Source: Blastococcus sp. CCUG 61487 (GTDB lineage Bacteria; Actinomycetota; Actinomycetes; Mycobacteriales; Geodermatophilaceae). From it: DNA of 64,000 nt. Every line of letters begins with the position of its first letter. The first letter of the stretch is position 1. Location: assembly GCF_005222955.1 (NCBI RefSeq), contig NZ_LWUA01000243.1, forward strand, positions 1 through 64,000, read 5' to 3'. The notes under the pieces are model-generated. The model was not told where the DNA came from. It worked only from the letters and a program-made list of their open reading frames with translations, and did not search any database. Shown piece after piece: positions 35,877-44,879 of this stretch. The translations under genes and the position numbers were made by a program.

Positions 35877-36557
35877 ATGTTCGCTCAGCTCATCCAGGGC
35901 AGGACGTCGGACGCCGAAGCGGTGCGCGCGGCGCTGGACACGTGGATGGAGGAGCTGCAGCCCGGCTCGATCGGGTGGCTGGGCAGCACGATCGGGGTGG
36001 CCGACGACGGCCGGGTGGTCGTCCTGGCGCGGTTCGAATCGGCGGACGCCGCGGCCCGCAACTCCGAGCGCCCGGAGCAGTCCCGGTGGTGGGAGCGGAC
36101 CCAACGTCTCTTCGACGGCGAGGTGACCTTCGCCGACAGCGAGGACGTCGAGGTCGACCTGGCCGGCGACCCGGACCGTGCCGGCTTCGTGCAGGTGATG
36201 CACGGCCGGGTGACCGACCGGGAACGGGCCCGGGAACTCATGGCGCGGATGTCCGCCGAGGACATGCGCAGCTTCCGGCCCGACATCCTCGGCGGCGTGA
36301 TGATCAACCAGGGGCCGGACCGGTGGACCCAGATCCCCTACTTCACCTCCGAGGCGGAGGCGCGCGAGGGCGAGCGCAAGGACATGCCGCCGGAGCTGCA
36401 GCAGGTCATGGCGGAGCTCATGGCCCTCACCCCGGAGCCGATCGAGTTCGTCGACCTCCGGCAGCCGATGCTGCGCTCCCGACCCGGTGCCGATTCCGAG
36501 GTGCCCGGGCCGCGTCCGGCGGCGGAGGCATCCGAGACGGCCGAGCAGTCGACCTGA
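35877..36557 (+). CDS. Antibiotic biosynthesis monooxygenase-like (dimeric alpha/beta barrel) protein
   Basis: A 226-residue protein made of two similar ferredoxin-like repeats. The first begins MFAQLIQGRTSDAEAVRAALD and the second GFVQVMHGRVTDRERARELM. This is the pattern of tandem ABM-type dimeric barrel domains. No catalytic residues stand out. A ~30-residue Pro/Ala/Glu-rich tail follows. The start has a GGGAGG box. It is the first gene after rnpB and 32 bp upstream of a small repeat protein. The function is unknown. Confidence 0.7.
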   Translation: MFAQLIQGRTSDAEAVRAALDTWMEELQPGSIGWLGSTIGVADDGRVVVLARFESADAAARNSERPEQSRWWERTQRLFDGEVTFADSEDVEVDLAGDPDRAGFVQVMHGRVTDRERARELMARMSAEDMRSFRPDILGGVMINQGPDRWTQIPYFTSEAEAREGERKDMPPELQQVMAELMALTPEPIEFVDLRQPMLRSRPGADSEVPGPRPAAEASETAEQST

Positions 36558-36589
36558 GCGTCATCAGACCCGAACGCCAGGAGAGCGCC

Positions 36590-36874
36590 ATGGGGCAACG
36601 AGGTCGAGCAGGACAGCTCAGCAGGAAGGACCGCCCGGTCGTCCTGGCCCGTCCACTGGAGGTCCGGGCCGTGGCCGTCCGCGCGCTGGCTCTCGGCGCC
36701 GCGTCGGCCGGCGCGTTCGCGGTCGGCGCGCTGGCCGTCGGAGCAGCGGCGGTCGGCGCGCTGGCCGTGGGCCGGCTCGCGATCGGCAGCGCCCGGATCC
36801 GCCGTCTCCGGGTGGACCGGCTGGAGGTCGGGGAGCTCGTCGTCACGCGGACGACGGGAGCATCTCCGGCCTAG
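36590..36874 (+). CDS. Small repeat protein with AVGALAVG-type tandem pattern
   Basis: A 94-residue protein. After a basic N-terminus, residues ~25-85 follow a five-residue rhythm: first hydrophobic (GAFAVGALAVGAAAVGALAVG), then RLAIG, SARIR, RLRVD, RLEVG, ELVV. Such 5-residue periodicity is what a solenoid beta-helix (pentapeptide-repeat-like) would show; a transmembrane hairpin is the alternative for the Ala/Gly-rich half. I recognise similar small proteins in other bacteria but no function. The ATG follows CAGGAGAG. The stop overlaps that of the convergent DUF1059 gene by 4 bp. Confidence 0.7.
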   Translation: MGQRGRAGQLSRKDRPVVLARPLEVRAVAVRALALGAASAGAFAVGALAVGAAAVGALAVGRLAIGSARIRRLRVDRLEVGELVVTRTTGASPA

Positions 36875-37041
36875 GTGTCGCGGACGAGCGCCCGCAGCTG
36901 CCCGGCCATCTCCGGGGTGACGCGCAGGCCGTGGACCTCCTCCGCGTGCGGCCGGGCCTGGGCCATCACCTCGTCCATCGTGTCCCCGCGCACGACGGCC
37001 TCGCAGTCGAATCCGGCGTCGCGGCACCTGAGTTCCTTCAC
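36871..37041 (-). CDS. DUF1059 family small protein
   Basis: A 56-residue protein typical of the family: it begins KELRCRDAGFDCEAVVRG and has the TMDEVMAQARPHAEEVHG helix. The two Cys and the two His could bind a metal, but this is not established. It is too short to judge more. The GTG start follows GGGAGGCGACA. Confidence 0.85.
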   Translation of the reverse strand: MKELRCRDAGFDCEAVVRGDTMDEVMAQARPHAEEVHGLRVTPEMAGQLRALVRDT

Positions 37042-37183
37042 TGTCGCCTCCCACGGTCGGCACGACGGCACCACCATGGCCCTACCGGTTCCGCGCTGCC
37101 AGCCCTTCGCGCGCCGGACTCGACGGCCGGGGGTCTGGCTCGGCGCGCGGTGACCGTGGCAGGTTGACCCCGGAGGTGGGGTC

Positions 37184-37834
37184 ATGAGTCCTCGCGGGCG
37201 CCAGGCGACCGTGCACCACCCGCTGTTCGCCCGGTGCTACGCCCGGCTGGCGACGGCGATGGAGGCACAGGGCGCCGCCGACCTGCGCGACGAGCTGCTC
37301 CAGGACACCACCGGCCGGGTGCTCGAGGTCGGAGCCGGCAGCGGAGCGAACTTCGCCCACTACCCGCGGGGTGTCGACCAGGTCGTGGCGGTCGAGCCGG
37401 AGGCATACCTGCGCGAGCTCGCCGAGCAGGCGGCGGCCCGGGCGCCCGTGCCGGTCACTGTCGTGGACGGCCTCGCCGAGCAGTTGCCCGTCGCCGACGG
37501 GAGCGTGGACACCGCGGTCCTGAGCCTCGTGCTGTGCAGCGTGCCGGACCAGGCCGCCGCCCTGGCCGAGGTCCACCGCGTGCTGCGCCCCGGCGGCCGG
37601 CTGCACTTCTGGGAGCACGTCCGCTCCGAGCGGCCCCGGCATGCCCGCATCCAGGGCGTGCTCGACGCGACGGTCTGGCCGCGGCTCGGTGGCGGCTGCC
37701 ACGCCGCCCGCGACACGGCCTCCGCGATCGAGGCGGCCGGCTTCGGCGTCGAGCGGATGCGACGCTTCCCGTTCCCCGAGCGGGGGCTCACGCCCACTCG
37801 GCCGCAGATCCTGGGCGTCGCGATCCGCCCCTGA
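37184..37834 (+). CDS. Class I SAM-dependent methyltransferase
   Basis: A 216-residue methyltransferase. Motif I reads VLEVGAGSGANF, the acidic ribose-binding residue is in AVEPE, and VLRPGGRLHFWEH matches the post-motif III strand of UbiE/Methyltransf_11 enzymes. The C-terminal half contains a Cys-His element (GGGCHAARDT) seen in METTL7/TMT1-like methyltransferases. The substrate is unknown. It stands between the DUF1059 gene and the Tad locus. Confidence 0.87.
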   Translation: MSPRGRQATVHHPLFARCYARLATAMEAQGAADLRDELLQDTTGRVLEVGAGSGANFAHYPRGVDQVVAVEPEAYLRELAEQAAARAPVPVTVVDGLAEQLPVADGSVDTAVLSLVLCSVPDQAAALAEVHRVLRPGGRLHFWEHVRSERPRHARIQGVLDATVWPRLGGGCHAARDTASAIEAAGFGVERMRRFPFPERGLTPTRPQILGVAIRP

Positions 37835-37915
37835 CCCGCCGCGGTCTCCTCCGCAGGGGGAAGACGGAGGCGCGCTCGGCTCCTGTGCCGGCGGCGCGTT
37901 GCCGAGACAGGATGT

Positions 37916-38584
37916 GTGGAGTCGGTGATCGCCCTGCTCGTCGTCGCGGTCTGCGGCGCCCTGGTGGGCGGAGCCGTGGACCGGGTGGCCCACCGCGGCC
38001 CGTGGAGGTCCGGCAGCGAACCCTCCGCCACGTCCGCGGCGTGGACGGCGCTGGCGGGAGCGGCACTGTTCGCCGCCGTCGTGCTGCGCTTCGGCTTCTC
38101 CGCGCAGCTGCCGGCCTGGCTGTGGTTCGCCGCGCTCGGCCTGCTCCTGGCGGTCGTCGACCTGCGGACCACGCTGCTGCCCAACCGCCTGCTGCTCCCC
38201 GGAACCGGCGTGGCGCTGGTGCTGCTGGTCGGAGCCGCCGCGGTGGACGACGCGTGGCCCGACCTGCGCCGCGCGGTCCTCGCCGCCGCCGCCTCCTTCG
38301 CCGTCCTGCTGGTGATGGCGCTGATGGCGCCGTCCGGCCTCGGCATGGGCGACGTCAAGCTCGCCGCCCTGCTCGGGTTGATGCTGGGCTGGCTGTCCGG
38401 GCCGCTGGTGATCACCGGTTTCCTGCTCGGCTTCGTGGCCCAGGCACTCGTCGGGCTGGGCCTCCTGGCGACCCGCCGGGCCGGGCGCCGTACCGAGCTG
38501 CCCTTCGGTCCCGCCCTGCTGCTCGGCGCGCTCGCGGCCGCGCTGCTCAGCGGCGAGTGGATCGGCCTGGACCAGCTCGTCTGA
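37916..38584 (+). CDS. tadV: A24-family prepilin peptidase (TadV-like)
   Basis: A 222-residue membrane protein with about seven helices. The two catalytic Asp are in VVDLRTTLLPNRL and in the GMGD motif (GLGMGDVKLAALLG). The N-terminal methylase domain of PilD is missing, as usual for this short class. It should process the Flp pilin, whose gene follows 230 bp downstream. The GTG at 37916 is the only start that keeps the first helix. Confidence 0.87.
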   Translation: MESVIALLVVAVCGALVGGAVDRVAHRGPWRSGSEPSATSAAWTALAGAALFAAVVLRFGFSAQLPAWLWFAALGLLLAVVDLRTTLLPNRLLLPGTGVALVLLVGAAAVDDAWPDLRRAVLAAAASFAVLLVMALMAPSGLGMGDVKLAALLGLMLGWLSGPLVITGFLLGFVAQALVGLGLLATRRAGRRTELPFGPALLLGALAAALLSGEWIGLDQLV

Positions 38585-38814
38585 ACCCTCGGACGTGACT
38601 CTCCGTCACCGGGTCGAGCGATCGGTGGACACCCGATCCGGTGGGCCGAGGCCGCCCGCGACCGGGTGCAGCCCCCCGGACGGAGGTCCCCCCTCGGGGT
38701 GACGGCGACCCCCGCACCTCTATCGCCCCGTGTGGCAGCGCCCGATCTTGGTGGAGCCGCGACCCCGGTCACCACGGCCCGATCAGTCGACGGCGGACCT
38801 CCTAGGAGATCACC

Positions 38815-39051
38815 GTGATCAACCCGCTCATCGCTCTGCAGCTGCTCGGCTACATGGCCCAGGACCGCCTGCAGGCCGTCAAGAACGACGAGAAGGGCGC
38901 GACCGCTGTCGAGTACGCCCTGATCGTCGCCGCCGTCGCCGCCGTCATCGCCGGCGCGATGGTGATCTTCGGCAACAAGATCACCGGGCTCTTCAACGGC
39001 ATCTCGCTGGGTGGTGGCGGCGGCACCGGCGGTGCTGGCGGCGGCAGCTGA
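38815..39051 (+). CDS. flp: Flp-type pilin subunit
   Basis: A 78-residue prepilin. The processing site is in EKGATAVEYALIVA (cleavage after Gly, Glu at position 5 of the mature chain), followed by one hydrophobic helix. It ends in an unusual Gly-rich tail (SLGGGGGTGGAGGGS). It would polymerise into the Tad pilus after cleavage by the adjacent peptidase. The GTG start follows CTAGGAG. The 230-bp upstream gap is probably its own promoter region, since pilins are made in excess. Confidence 0.92.
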   Translation: MINPLIALQLLGYMAQDRLQAVKNDEKGATAVEYALIVAAVAAVIAGAMVIFGNKITGLFNGISLGGGGGTGGAGGGS

Positions 39052-39186
39052 CCCACAGCACCCCGGGTCGTGGTCGGCGGCGCGGTCGCTTCGTGGCGAC
39101 CGCGCCGCCCCACGCCCCCGCGTCACCCCATGCCCCCGGGTGACGCCGCAGACCCCACCACCGACACACAGGAAGGAGCCCGCGAG

Positions 39187-39624
39187 GTGTCCAGCCCGAT
39201 CCGCACATCCGCTTCCGGTCGACGCCGGATCGCTGCCCGCCTGCTCGGCGAGCGCGGCGCGGCCGCCGTCGAGTTCGCGCTCATCGCGCCGGTGCTCCTC
39301 CTCCTGCTGCTCGGCATCGTCGAGTTCAGCAAGGCCTTCCACGACCAGGCGTCGCTGTCCGCGGCGGCCCGCGAGGGTGCCCGCGCGATGGCGCTCGGCA
39401 ACACCCCGGCCGAGGCTCGCGCCGCCGTCCGGTCCGCCGCCAACGGGCTGTCCCTGACCGACGCGCAGATCACCCTGTCGCCGGCGAACTGCACCGCACT
39501 GGTGAACGGCAAGCCCGCGACCATCACCGTGACGGTGCGGCACCACCAGACCTTCGTCGCCGGGCTCCTCGGCGGAGCCGGACTCGACCTCACCGGCAAG
39601 GCGGCCATGCGATGCGGCGGCTGA
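39187..39624 (+). CDS. tadE: TadE-like pseudopilin
   Basis: A 145-residue pseudopilin. A basic N-terminus precedes ERGAAAVEFALIAPVLLLLLLGIVEF, the TadE signature with the Val-Glu-Phe pilin-like motif and one membrane helix. The rest is a small extracytoplasmic domain with two Cys. The GTG at 39187 lies 9 bp after AAGGAG. It overlaps the next gene by 13 bp. Confidence 0.9.
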   Translation: MSSPIRTSASGRRRIAARLLGERGAAAVEFALIAPVLLLLLLGIVEFSKAFHDQASLSAAAREGARAMALGNTPAEARAAVRSAANGLSLTDAQITLSPANCTALVNGKPATITVTVRHHQTFVAGLLGGAGLDLTGKAAMRCGG

Positions 39625-40613
39625 CCTTCCGCAGCTGGCGCGAGCGTGCTCGCGACGAGCGCGGCGCGGTGGGCGTGATGGTCGCCCTCATGATGGTGCC
39701 GCTCCTGGGCTGCGCCGCCATCGCCATCGACGTCTCGGCGCTGCGCTCCGAGCAGCAGCAGCTGCGCAACGGGGCCGACGCCGCCGCCCTGGCCATCGCC
39801 ACCGACTGCGCCTGGAACGACTGCGGCGACACGGCCGCGACGGCCGGCTCGCTGGTGACCCGGAACTCCGGGCAGGTCGGCGCCACGCTGGCCACCCCGT
39901 CGGTCGCCGTCGACCTCCCCGGCAAGGCGGTCTCGGTGACCGCCCGTGCCGCACAGCGGCACTGGTTCGCGCCGGTCCTCGGCCACGACTCCTCCACGGT
40001 CTCCGCGACCTCCACGGCAGCGTGGGGCGGCATCAGCCGCGCAACGGCGGACATGCCGGTCGCGATCTCGCGGTGCCACTACGAGAAGCTGGCTCGCGGC
40101 GCGGCGATCACGCTCTACCCGGGCGAGGCCGGCGTATGTGGCACCGGCTCGTCCGCCGTGCCGGCCCTCATCTGGCTGAACACCGGTACGACCGCGTGCA
40201 AGGTCAGCAACGTCGCGGTCGGCGCGACGCTGTCCCGGTACGTGCCCACCAGCCGTACCGACATGCCCACCGCCTGTCGCCCCAGCGGGATGAGCTTCCC
40301 GCTGAGCAACATGGTCGGCAAGCAGGTGCACATCCCGGTGTTCGACCAGGCCACGGCCACGTCAGCTCCGACGGTGTACGGCTTCGTCGCCTTCGACGTC
40401 GACGACGTCAAGGTCAACGAGCGCTCCTTCAAGGTCACCAACTGGTGGCAGTTGATCCTCTGGATCATCGCCTGGTGGTTCGACCGCCTGCCCGAGGACC
40501 ACGGCTTCAAGGCGATCGGCTCGATCGGTACGTCCGTCGTCCTCTCCGACGCCCCCGTCCAGAACCCGGCTCCCGACCTGGGTGCCCGGGCCGTCTTCCT
40601 CACGGAACGGTGA
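39612..40613 (+). CDS. TadG-like pilus-assembly protein
   Basis: A 333-residue protein with a TadG-type start: DERGAVGVMVALMMVPLLGCAAIAIDVS, a single N-terminal membrane helix preceded by basic residues, then QLRNGADAAALA. The large extracytoplasmic part has several Cys. Near the end lies an odd Trp-rich hydrophobic stretch (NWWQLILWIIAWWFDRLP, residues ~276-293) that I have not met in the family. It overlaps tadE by 13 bp and precedes cpaB by 5 bp. Confidence 0.82.
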   Translation: MRRLTFRSWRERARDERGAVGVMVALMMVPLLGCAAIAIDVSALRSEQQQLRNGADAAALAIATDCAWNDCGDTAATAGSLVTRNSGQVGATLATPSVAVDLPGKAVSVTARAAQRHWFAPVLGHDSSTVSATSTAAWGGISRATADMPVAISRCHYEKLARGAAITLYPGEAGVCGTGSSAVPALIWLNTGTTACKVSNVAVGATLSRYVPTSRTDMPTACRPSGMSFPLSNMVGKQVHIPVFDQATATSAPTVYGFVAFDVDDVKVNERSFKVTNWWQLILWIIAWWFDRLPEDHGFKAIGSIGTSVVLSDAPVQNPAPDLGARAVFLTER

Positions 40614-40618
40614 TTGCC

Positions 40619-41272
40619 ATGCAACGTCGAATCCTCGCCGCGGTCGCGGCCTTCGTGCTGGCTGCGGTCGGTGCGGTGCTGCTGATCGACTACGTCGGCG
40701 GCGCCGACGACCGCGCCCGGGCCGACGAGGAGACCATCGAGATCCTCGTCGCGCAGGCGGACATCCCGATCGGGACGCCGGCCAACCAGCTGGCGGCCAA
40801 GGTGAAGCTCGAGCCGGTTCCGGAGCGCCTGCTGCGCGGCCGCGAGGACGCGATCAGCGACCTCGCCGAGCTCGGCGAGCGCCGGACCGCGACCGCCATG
40901 CTGCAGGGCGACTATCTCAGCGAGGCCCGGTTCAGCGAGGCCACCGCCAAGACCCGCGACGACGGCCGGGAGCAGCTCAGCCTGACCCTGGACGCGCAGC
41001 GGGCCGTGGGCGGCAACCTGAGCGACGGCGATCGCGTCGCCGTGTACCGGACCAGCACCACGCCGGACGGCGCGAGGACGACCGAGCGCCTCTACGACGA
41101 CATCCCGGTCACCCGGGTCACCGAGCTCGACAGCTCCGCGGTCGCGGGCGGTGCCGTCACCGTCACCCTGGCCCTGGACGAGGTCGAGGCGGCCACCGTC
41201 ATCGCCGGCATGCACGACGGCTCCATCTGGCTGTCGCTGGTCGACGCCGCCACCTCGAGCAAGGAGGACTGA
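40619..41272 (+). CDS. cpaB: CpaB/RcpC-like Flp pilus assembly protein (SAF domain)
   Basis: A 217-residue protein with an N-terminal signal anchor (ILAAVAAFVLAAVGAVLLIDY). An SAF domain starts at IEILVAQADIPIGTPAN, and a CpaB C-terminal domain contains LTLDAQRAVGGNLSDGDRVAVY. In diderms CpaB cooperates with the secretin; in monoderms it may act at the wall. It starts 5 bp after the TadG-like gene. Confidence 0.9.
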   Translation: MQRRILAAVAAFVLAAVGAVLLIDYVGGADDRARADEETIEILVAQADIPIGTPANQLAAKVKLEPVPERLLRGREDAISDLAELGERRTATAMLQGDYLSEARFSEATAKTRDDGREQLSLTLDAQRAVGGNLSDGDRVAVYRTSTTPDGARTTERLYDDIPVTRVTELDSSAVAGGAVTVTLALDEVEAATVIAGMHDGSIWLSLVDAATSSKED

Positions 41273-41275
41273 CCG

Positions 41276-42469
41276 ATGAGCCAGGTCCTGATCATCGGCG
41301 CGGACACCGCGCTGGAGCAGCAGTTCGCCCGGGCGACCGACGGCGACCTGGTGCACCTCACCGTCGAGCACCTCGAGGTCCACGGCGGGCTGCTGGCCCG
41401 GATCGAGGAGGCCGGCTTCCCCAACGTCGTCGTCCTCGGCCAGGACGTCGCCCTCGAGCGGGCGCTCCAGCTGACGCAGGCCGTCGACCTCGCCCGGCCG
41501 TCGACCAGCGTCGTCATCGTCGCCGAGGCCGACGCCGACCTCTGGGTCACCGCGATGCGCGCCGGCGTGCGGGACGTCCTCACCCCGGACGCGTCGCTGG
41601 CCGAGATCACCGGCGTCCTGGAGCGTGCCGAGGAGCGCGCCCAGACCCGGCTGCAGGCCACCATCCAGGAGACCTCGCGCCAGCCCGACCACCGGCTGAT
41701 CGTGGTCGCGTCGCCGAAGGGCGGGGTCGGCAAGACCACCGTCTCGACGAACCTGGCCGTGGGGCTGGCGCAGTCCGGGGTCGGGTCGACCGTGCTGGTC
41801 GACCTGGACATGCAGTTCGGCGACGTGGCGAGCGCGCTCGCCCTCGTGCCGGACTACACCCTCCCGGACACCGTGCACGGCGCGGCCAGCACCGACCCGC
41901 TGGTGCTCAAGACGTTCCTCAGCCGGCACCCCACGGGGCTCTACGTCGTGGCGGGCAGCGACTCGCCGGCCTCCGGCGACGCCGTCTCCGCCGAGCAGGT
42001 CGCCCGGCTGCTGGACACGCTGGCCCACGAGTTCCGGCACGTCATCGTGGACACCGCCCCCGGCCTGTCCGACCACACCCTGGTCGCCCTGGAGCGGGCC
42101 ACCGACCTGGTGCTCATGAGCAGCGGGGACGTGCCCGGCGTGCGCGGGTTGCGCAAGGAGCTCGACGTCCTCCGGGAGCTGGCGCTGGTGCCCGAGGAAC
42201 TGCACCTGGTCCTCAACATGACCGACCCCTCCAACGGCCTGTCGCTCGCCGACGTCGAGAAGGCCGTCGGCGAGCCCCTGGACATCGTGCTGCCGCGCAA
42301 CTCGTCGGTCTCGCTGTCCACCAACACCGGCGTCCCGCTGCTGCAGGACAGCAACCGCGACGCCGTCAGCCGGGGGCTGCGCGAGCTGCTGGCGCGCTTC
42401 CTGCCCGACACCGAGGAGCGCTCGACCGGCCTGTTCGGCCGGCTGCCGTTCCGGGTGGGTGCCCGGTGA
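41276..42469 (+). CDS. cpaE: CpaE/TadZ-like pilus localisation ATPase
   Basis: A 397-residue protein. The first ~130 residues form a receiver-like domain without the full phosphorylation pocket. A MinD/ParA ATPase follows, with the deviant Walker A SPKGGVGKTT, LVDLDMQFGD and VIVDTAPGLSD. TadZ proteins place the pilus machine at the cell pole. It starts 3 bp after cpaB and overlaps tadA by 4 bp. Confidence 0.93.
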   Translation: MSQVLIIGADTALEQQFARATDGDLVHLTVEHLEVHGGLLARIEEAGFPNVVVLGQDVALERALQLTQAVDLARPSTSVVIVAEADADLWVTAMRAGVRDVLTPDASLAEITGVLERAEERAQTRLQATIQETSRQPDHRLIVVASPKGGVGKTTVSTNLAVGLAQSGVGSTVLVDLDMQFGDVASALALVPDYTLPDTVHGAASTDPLVLKTFLSRHPTGLYVVAGSDSPASGDAVSAEQVARLLDTLAHEFRHVIVDTAPGLSDHTLVALERATDLVLMSSGDVPGVRGLRKELDVLRELALVPEELHLVLNMTDPSNGLSLADVEKAVGEPLDIVLPRNSSVSLSTNTGVPLLQDSNRDAVSRGLRELLARFLPDTEERSTGLFGRLPFRVGAR

Positions 42470-43941
42470 GCCTCAACGAGCGCCTGGCCGAGGCGCGAGG
42501 GGAGCAGGCGCTGGGCCCCGATCCGGTCCGGCTCGCCCGCGAGGCGGCGGCCGAGGAGGCCAAGAGCCTGGCGGCCCGCGCGGGCTCGGTCCCGAAGCAG
42601 CGGGGCGACGGAGGCTCCGCCGCGACCGAGGTCAACGCGCGGGGGGAGGGGCTCAACCGACTCCGGGAGCGGGCCACGCTGGCCCTCTTCGACCGGCTGG
42701 GCACCAAGCTCAACGACCCGAACCTGCCCGAGGAGCAGCTGCACGCGCTGGTGCGCGCGGAGCTGCAGCGGGTGCTGGCCAACGAGCAGACCCCGCTGAC
42801 CGCCGAGGACCGCCAGCGGCTGAGCGCCGAGGTCGTCGACGAGGTGCTGGGCCACGGCCCGCTGCAGCCGCTGCTCGACGACCCGACGGTCAGCGAGATC
42901 ATGGTCAACGGGCCCGACATGGTCTACGTCGAGCGCGCGGGCAAGCTCTCCCGGTCGACGGTCTCCTTCGCCAACGAGGAGCACCTGCGCCGGGTCATCG
43001 AGCGCATCGTCTCCCGCGTGGGACGCCGCATCGACGAGTCCTCGCCGCTGGTGGACGCCCGCCTCGCCGACGGCTCCCGCGTCAACGCGATCATCCCGCC
43101 GCTGGCGTTCGGCGGTTCGTCGCTGACGATCCGGAAGTTCAGCCGCAAGCCGTTCCAGGTCAGCGACCTCGTCGCCTTCGGCACCATGTCGCCGGAGATG
43201 GCCGAGCTGCTGCGCGCCTGCGTGGAGGCCCGGCTCAACATCGTCGTCTCCGGCGGTACCGGTACCGGCAAGACCACGCTGCTCAACGTGCTGTCCTCGT
43301 TCATCCCCGCCAACGAGCGGATCATCACGATCGAGGACGCCGTCGAGCTGCAGCTGCAGCAGGACCACGTCGTCCGGCTGGAGTCCCGGCCGGCGAACAT
43401 CGAGGGCAAGGGTGCCGTGGGCATCCGCGAGCTGGTCCGCAACTCGCTGCGCATGCGCCCGGACCGCATCGTCGTCGGTGAGGTCCGCGGCGGGGAGAGC
43501 CTGGACATGCTCCAGGCGATGAACACCGGCCACGACGGCTCGCTGTCGACGGTGCACGCCAACTCCCCGCGCGACGCGGTGTCCCGGCTCGAGACCCTCG
43601 TGCTGATGGCCGGCATGGACCTGCCGCTGCGCGCGGTCCGCGAGCAGGTGGCCTCCGCCGTCGACGTGATCGTGCAGATCAGCCGGCTGCGCGACGGCAC
43701 TCGCCGGGTCACCCACGTGACCGAGGTCCAGGGACTGGAGGGCGACACCGTCACGCTGCAGGACGCCTTCCTGTTCGACTACTCGGCGGGCACCGACCTC
43801 AACGGCCGGTTCCTGGGCAAGGCCGTCCCCACCGGGGTGCGGCCGCGCTTCGCCGAGCGGTTCGCCGACCTCGGCATCTCGCTGTCTCCCCGCGTGTTCG
43901 GGGCGGCGACGGAGCGGCCGCGGATGCGGGGGGCCGGCTGA
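42466..43941 (+). CDS. tadA: TadA/CpaF secretion ATPase
   Basis: A 491-residue type II/IV secretion ATPase. It has the Walker A GGTGTGKTT, the Asp box ITIEDAVELQL, Walker B region RIVVGEVRGGE and the His box GHDGSLSTVHANSPRDAV. The N-terminal ~100 residues are a linker rich in Ala/Glu/Arg. It hexamerises on the cytoplasmic side and powers Flp assembly. The GTG start overlaps the cpaE stop. Confidence 0.95.
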   Translation: MSLNERLAEARGEQALGPDPVRLAREAAAEEAKSLAARAGSVPKQRGDGGSAATEVNARGEGLNRLRERATLALFDRLGTKLNDPNLPEEQLHALVRAELQRVLANEQTPLTAEDRQRLSAEVVDEVLGHGPLQPLLDDPTVSEIMVNGPDMVYVERAGKLSRSTVSFANEEHLRRVIERIVSRVGRRIDESSPLVDARLADGSRVNAIIPPLAFGGSSLTIRKFSRKPFQVSDLVAFGTMSPEMAELLRACVEARLNIVVSGGTGTGKTTLLNVLSSFIPANERIITIEDAVELQLQQDHVVRLESRPANIEGKGAVGIRELVRNSLRMRPDRIVVGEVRGGESLDMLQAMNTGHDGSLSTVHANSPRDAVSRLETLVLMAGMDLPLRAVREQVASAVDVIVQISRLRDGTRRVTHVTEVQGLEGDTVTLQDAFLFDYSAGTDLNGRFLGKAVPTGVRPRFAERFADLGISLSPRVFGAATERPRMRGAG

Positions 43942-44879
43942 TGGACGGCCTCGTGCTCGTCGGCCTGCTGTGCGTCGGGGCCGCGCTGCTCATCGCGGTC
44001 GCGCTGCTCATGGGCGCCGGCCGGGCGCGGGTGTCGCTGCACCGCCTCGACCCGAGCGCCGCTCCGGCGGCGTCGCGGCTGGCCGGAGCCCTGCAGGACG
44101 CCACCGCGGTGGCCGACCGGCTGCTCCGGCGGGTCGGTCGCCAGCACCTCCTGGAGCAGGCGCTCGAGCGGGCCGGCATCACGCGCCGGCCGGCGGAGGT
44201 CGTCGTCCTCACGGCGGCCGGCGCCGTCGTCGCCGCGCTGGTCGGCGGCGTCCTGGGCGGCCCGCTGCTCGCGGTGCTGTTCGCGCTCCTGGCGCCGCTG
44301 GTCGCGAAGGTCGTCGTCGACAGGTACCGCAGCCGGCGGCAGGCGGCGTTCGTCGACCAGCTCGACGACACGCTGCACCTGCTGGCCAGCAGCCTCCGCG
44401 CCGGGCACAGCGTGCTCCGCGCCGTCGACGCCGTCTCCCACGACGCCCAGGCGCCGACGTCCGAGGAGTTCACCCGGGTCATCAACGAGACCCGCGTCGG
44501 GCGCGACATCAACGACGCGCTCGAGGAGGTCGCCGAGCGGACCGGGAGCCAGGACTTCGCCTGGGTCGTCCAGGCGATCGCCATCCACCGCGAGGTCGGC
44601 GGCAACCTGGCCGAGGTACTGGACCGGGTGAGCACCACCATCCGCGAGCGCAACCAGATCCGGCGGCACGCGGAGTCGCTCTCGGCGGAGGGCCGGCTGT
44701 CCGGCGTGGTCCTCATGGCCCTGCCGATCCTGGTGTTCGTCGTGCTGAGCATCGTCTCGCCCAACTACACGGCGTCCCTCACCGGCACCGGCTCGGGCCG
44801 GATGCTGCTCGTCCTGGCCGCGGGCCTGCTGACAGTCGGCGGCCTCTGGCTGCGCTCCACCGTGAAGGTGAGGTTCTGA
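43941..44879 (+). CDS. tadB: TadB platform protein (T2SSF domain)
   Basis: A 312-residue membrane protein with helices at both ends and in the middle. The T2SSF cytoplasmic domain carries QLDDTLHLLASSLRAGHSVLRAV and QAIAIHREVGGNLAEVLDRV, the two signatures of TadB. Together with TadC it forms the inner-membrane platform for the ATPase. The start ATG shares one base with the tadA stop. Confidence 0.94.
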   Translation: MDGLVLVGLLCVGAALLIAVALLMGAGRARVSLHRLDPSAAPAASRLAGALQDATAVADRLLRRVGRQHLLEQALERAGITRRPAEVVVLTAAGAVVAALVGGVLGGPLLAVLFALLAPLVAKVVVDRYRSRRQAAFVDQLDDTLHLLASSLRAGHSVLRAVDAVSHDAQAPTSEEFTRVINETRVGRDINDALEEVAERTGSQDFAWVVQAIAIHREVGGNLAEVLDRVSTTIRERNQIRRHAESLSAEGRLSGVVLMALPILVFVVLSIVSPNYTASLTGTGSGRMLLVLAAGLLTVGGLWLRSTVKVRF

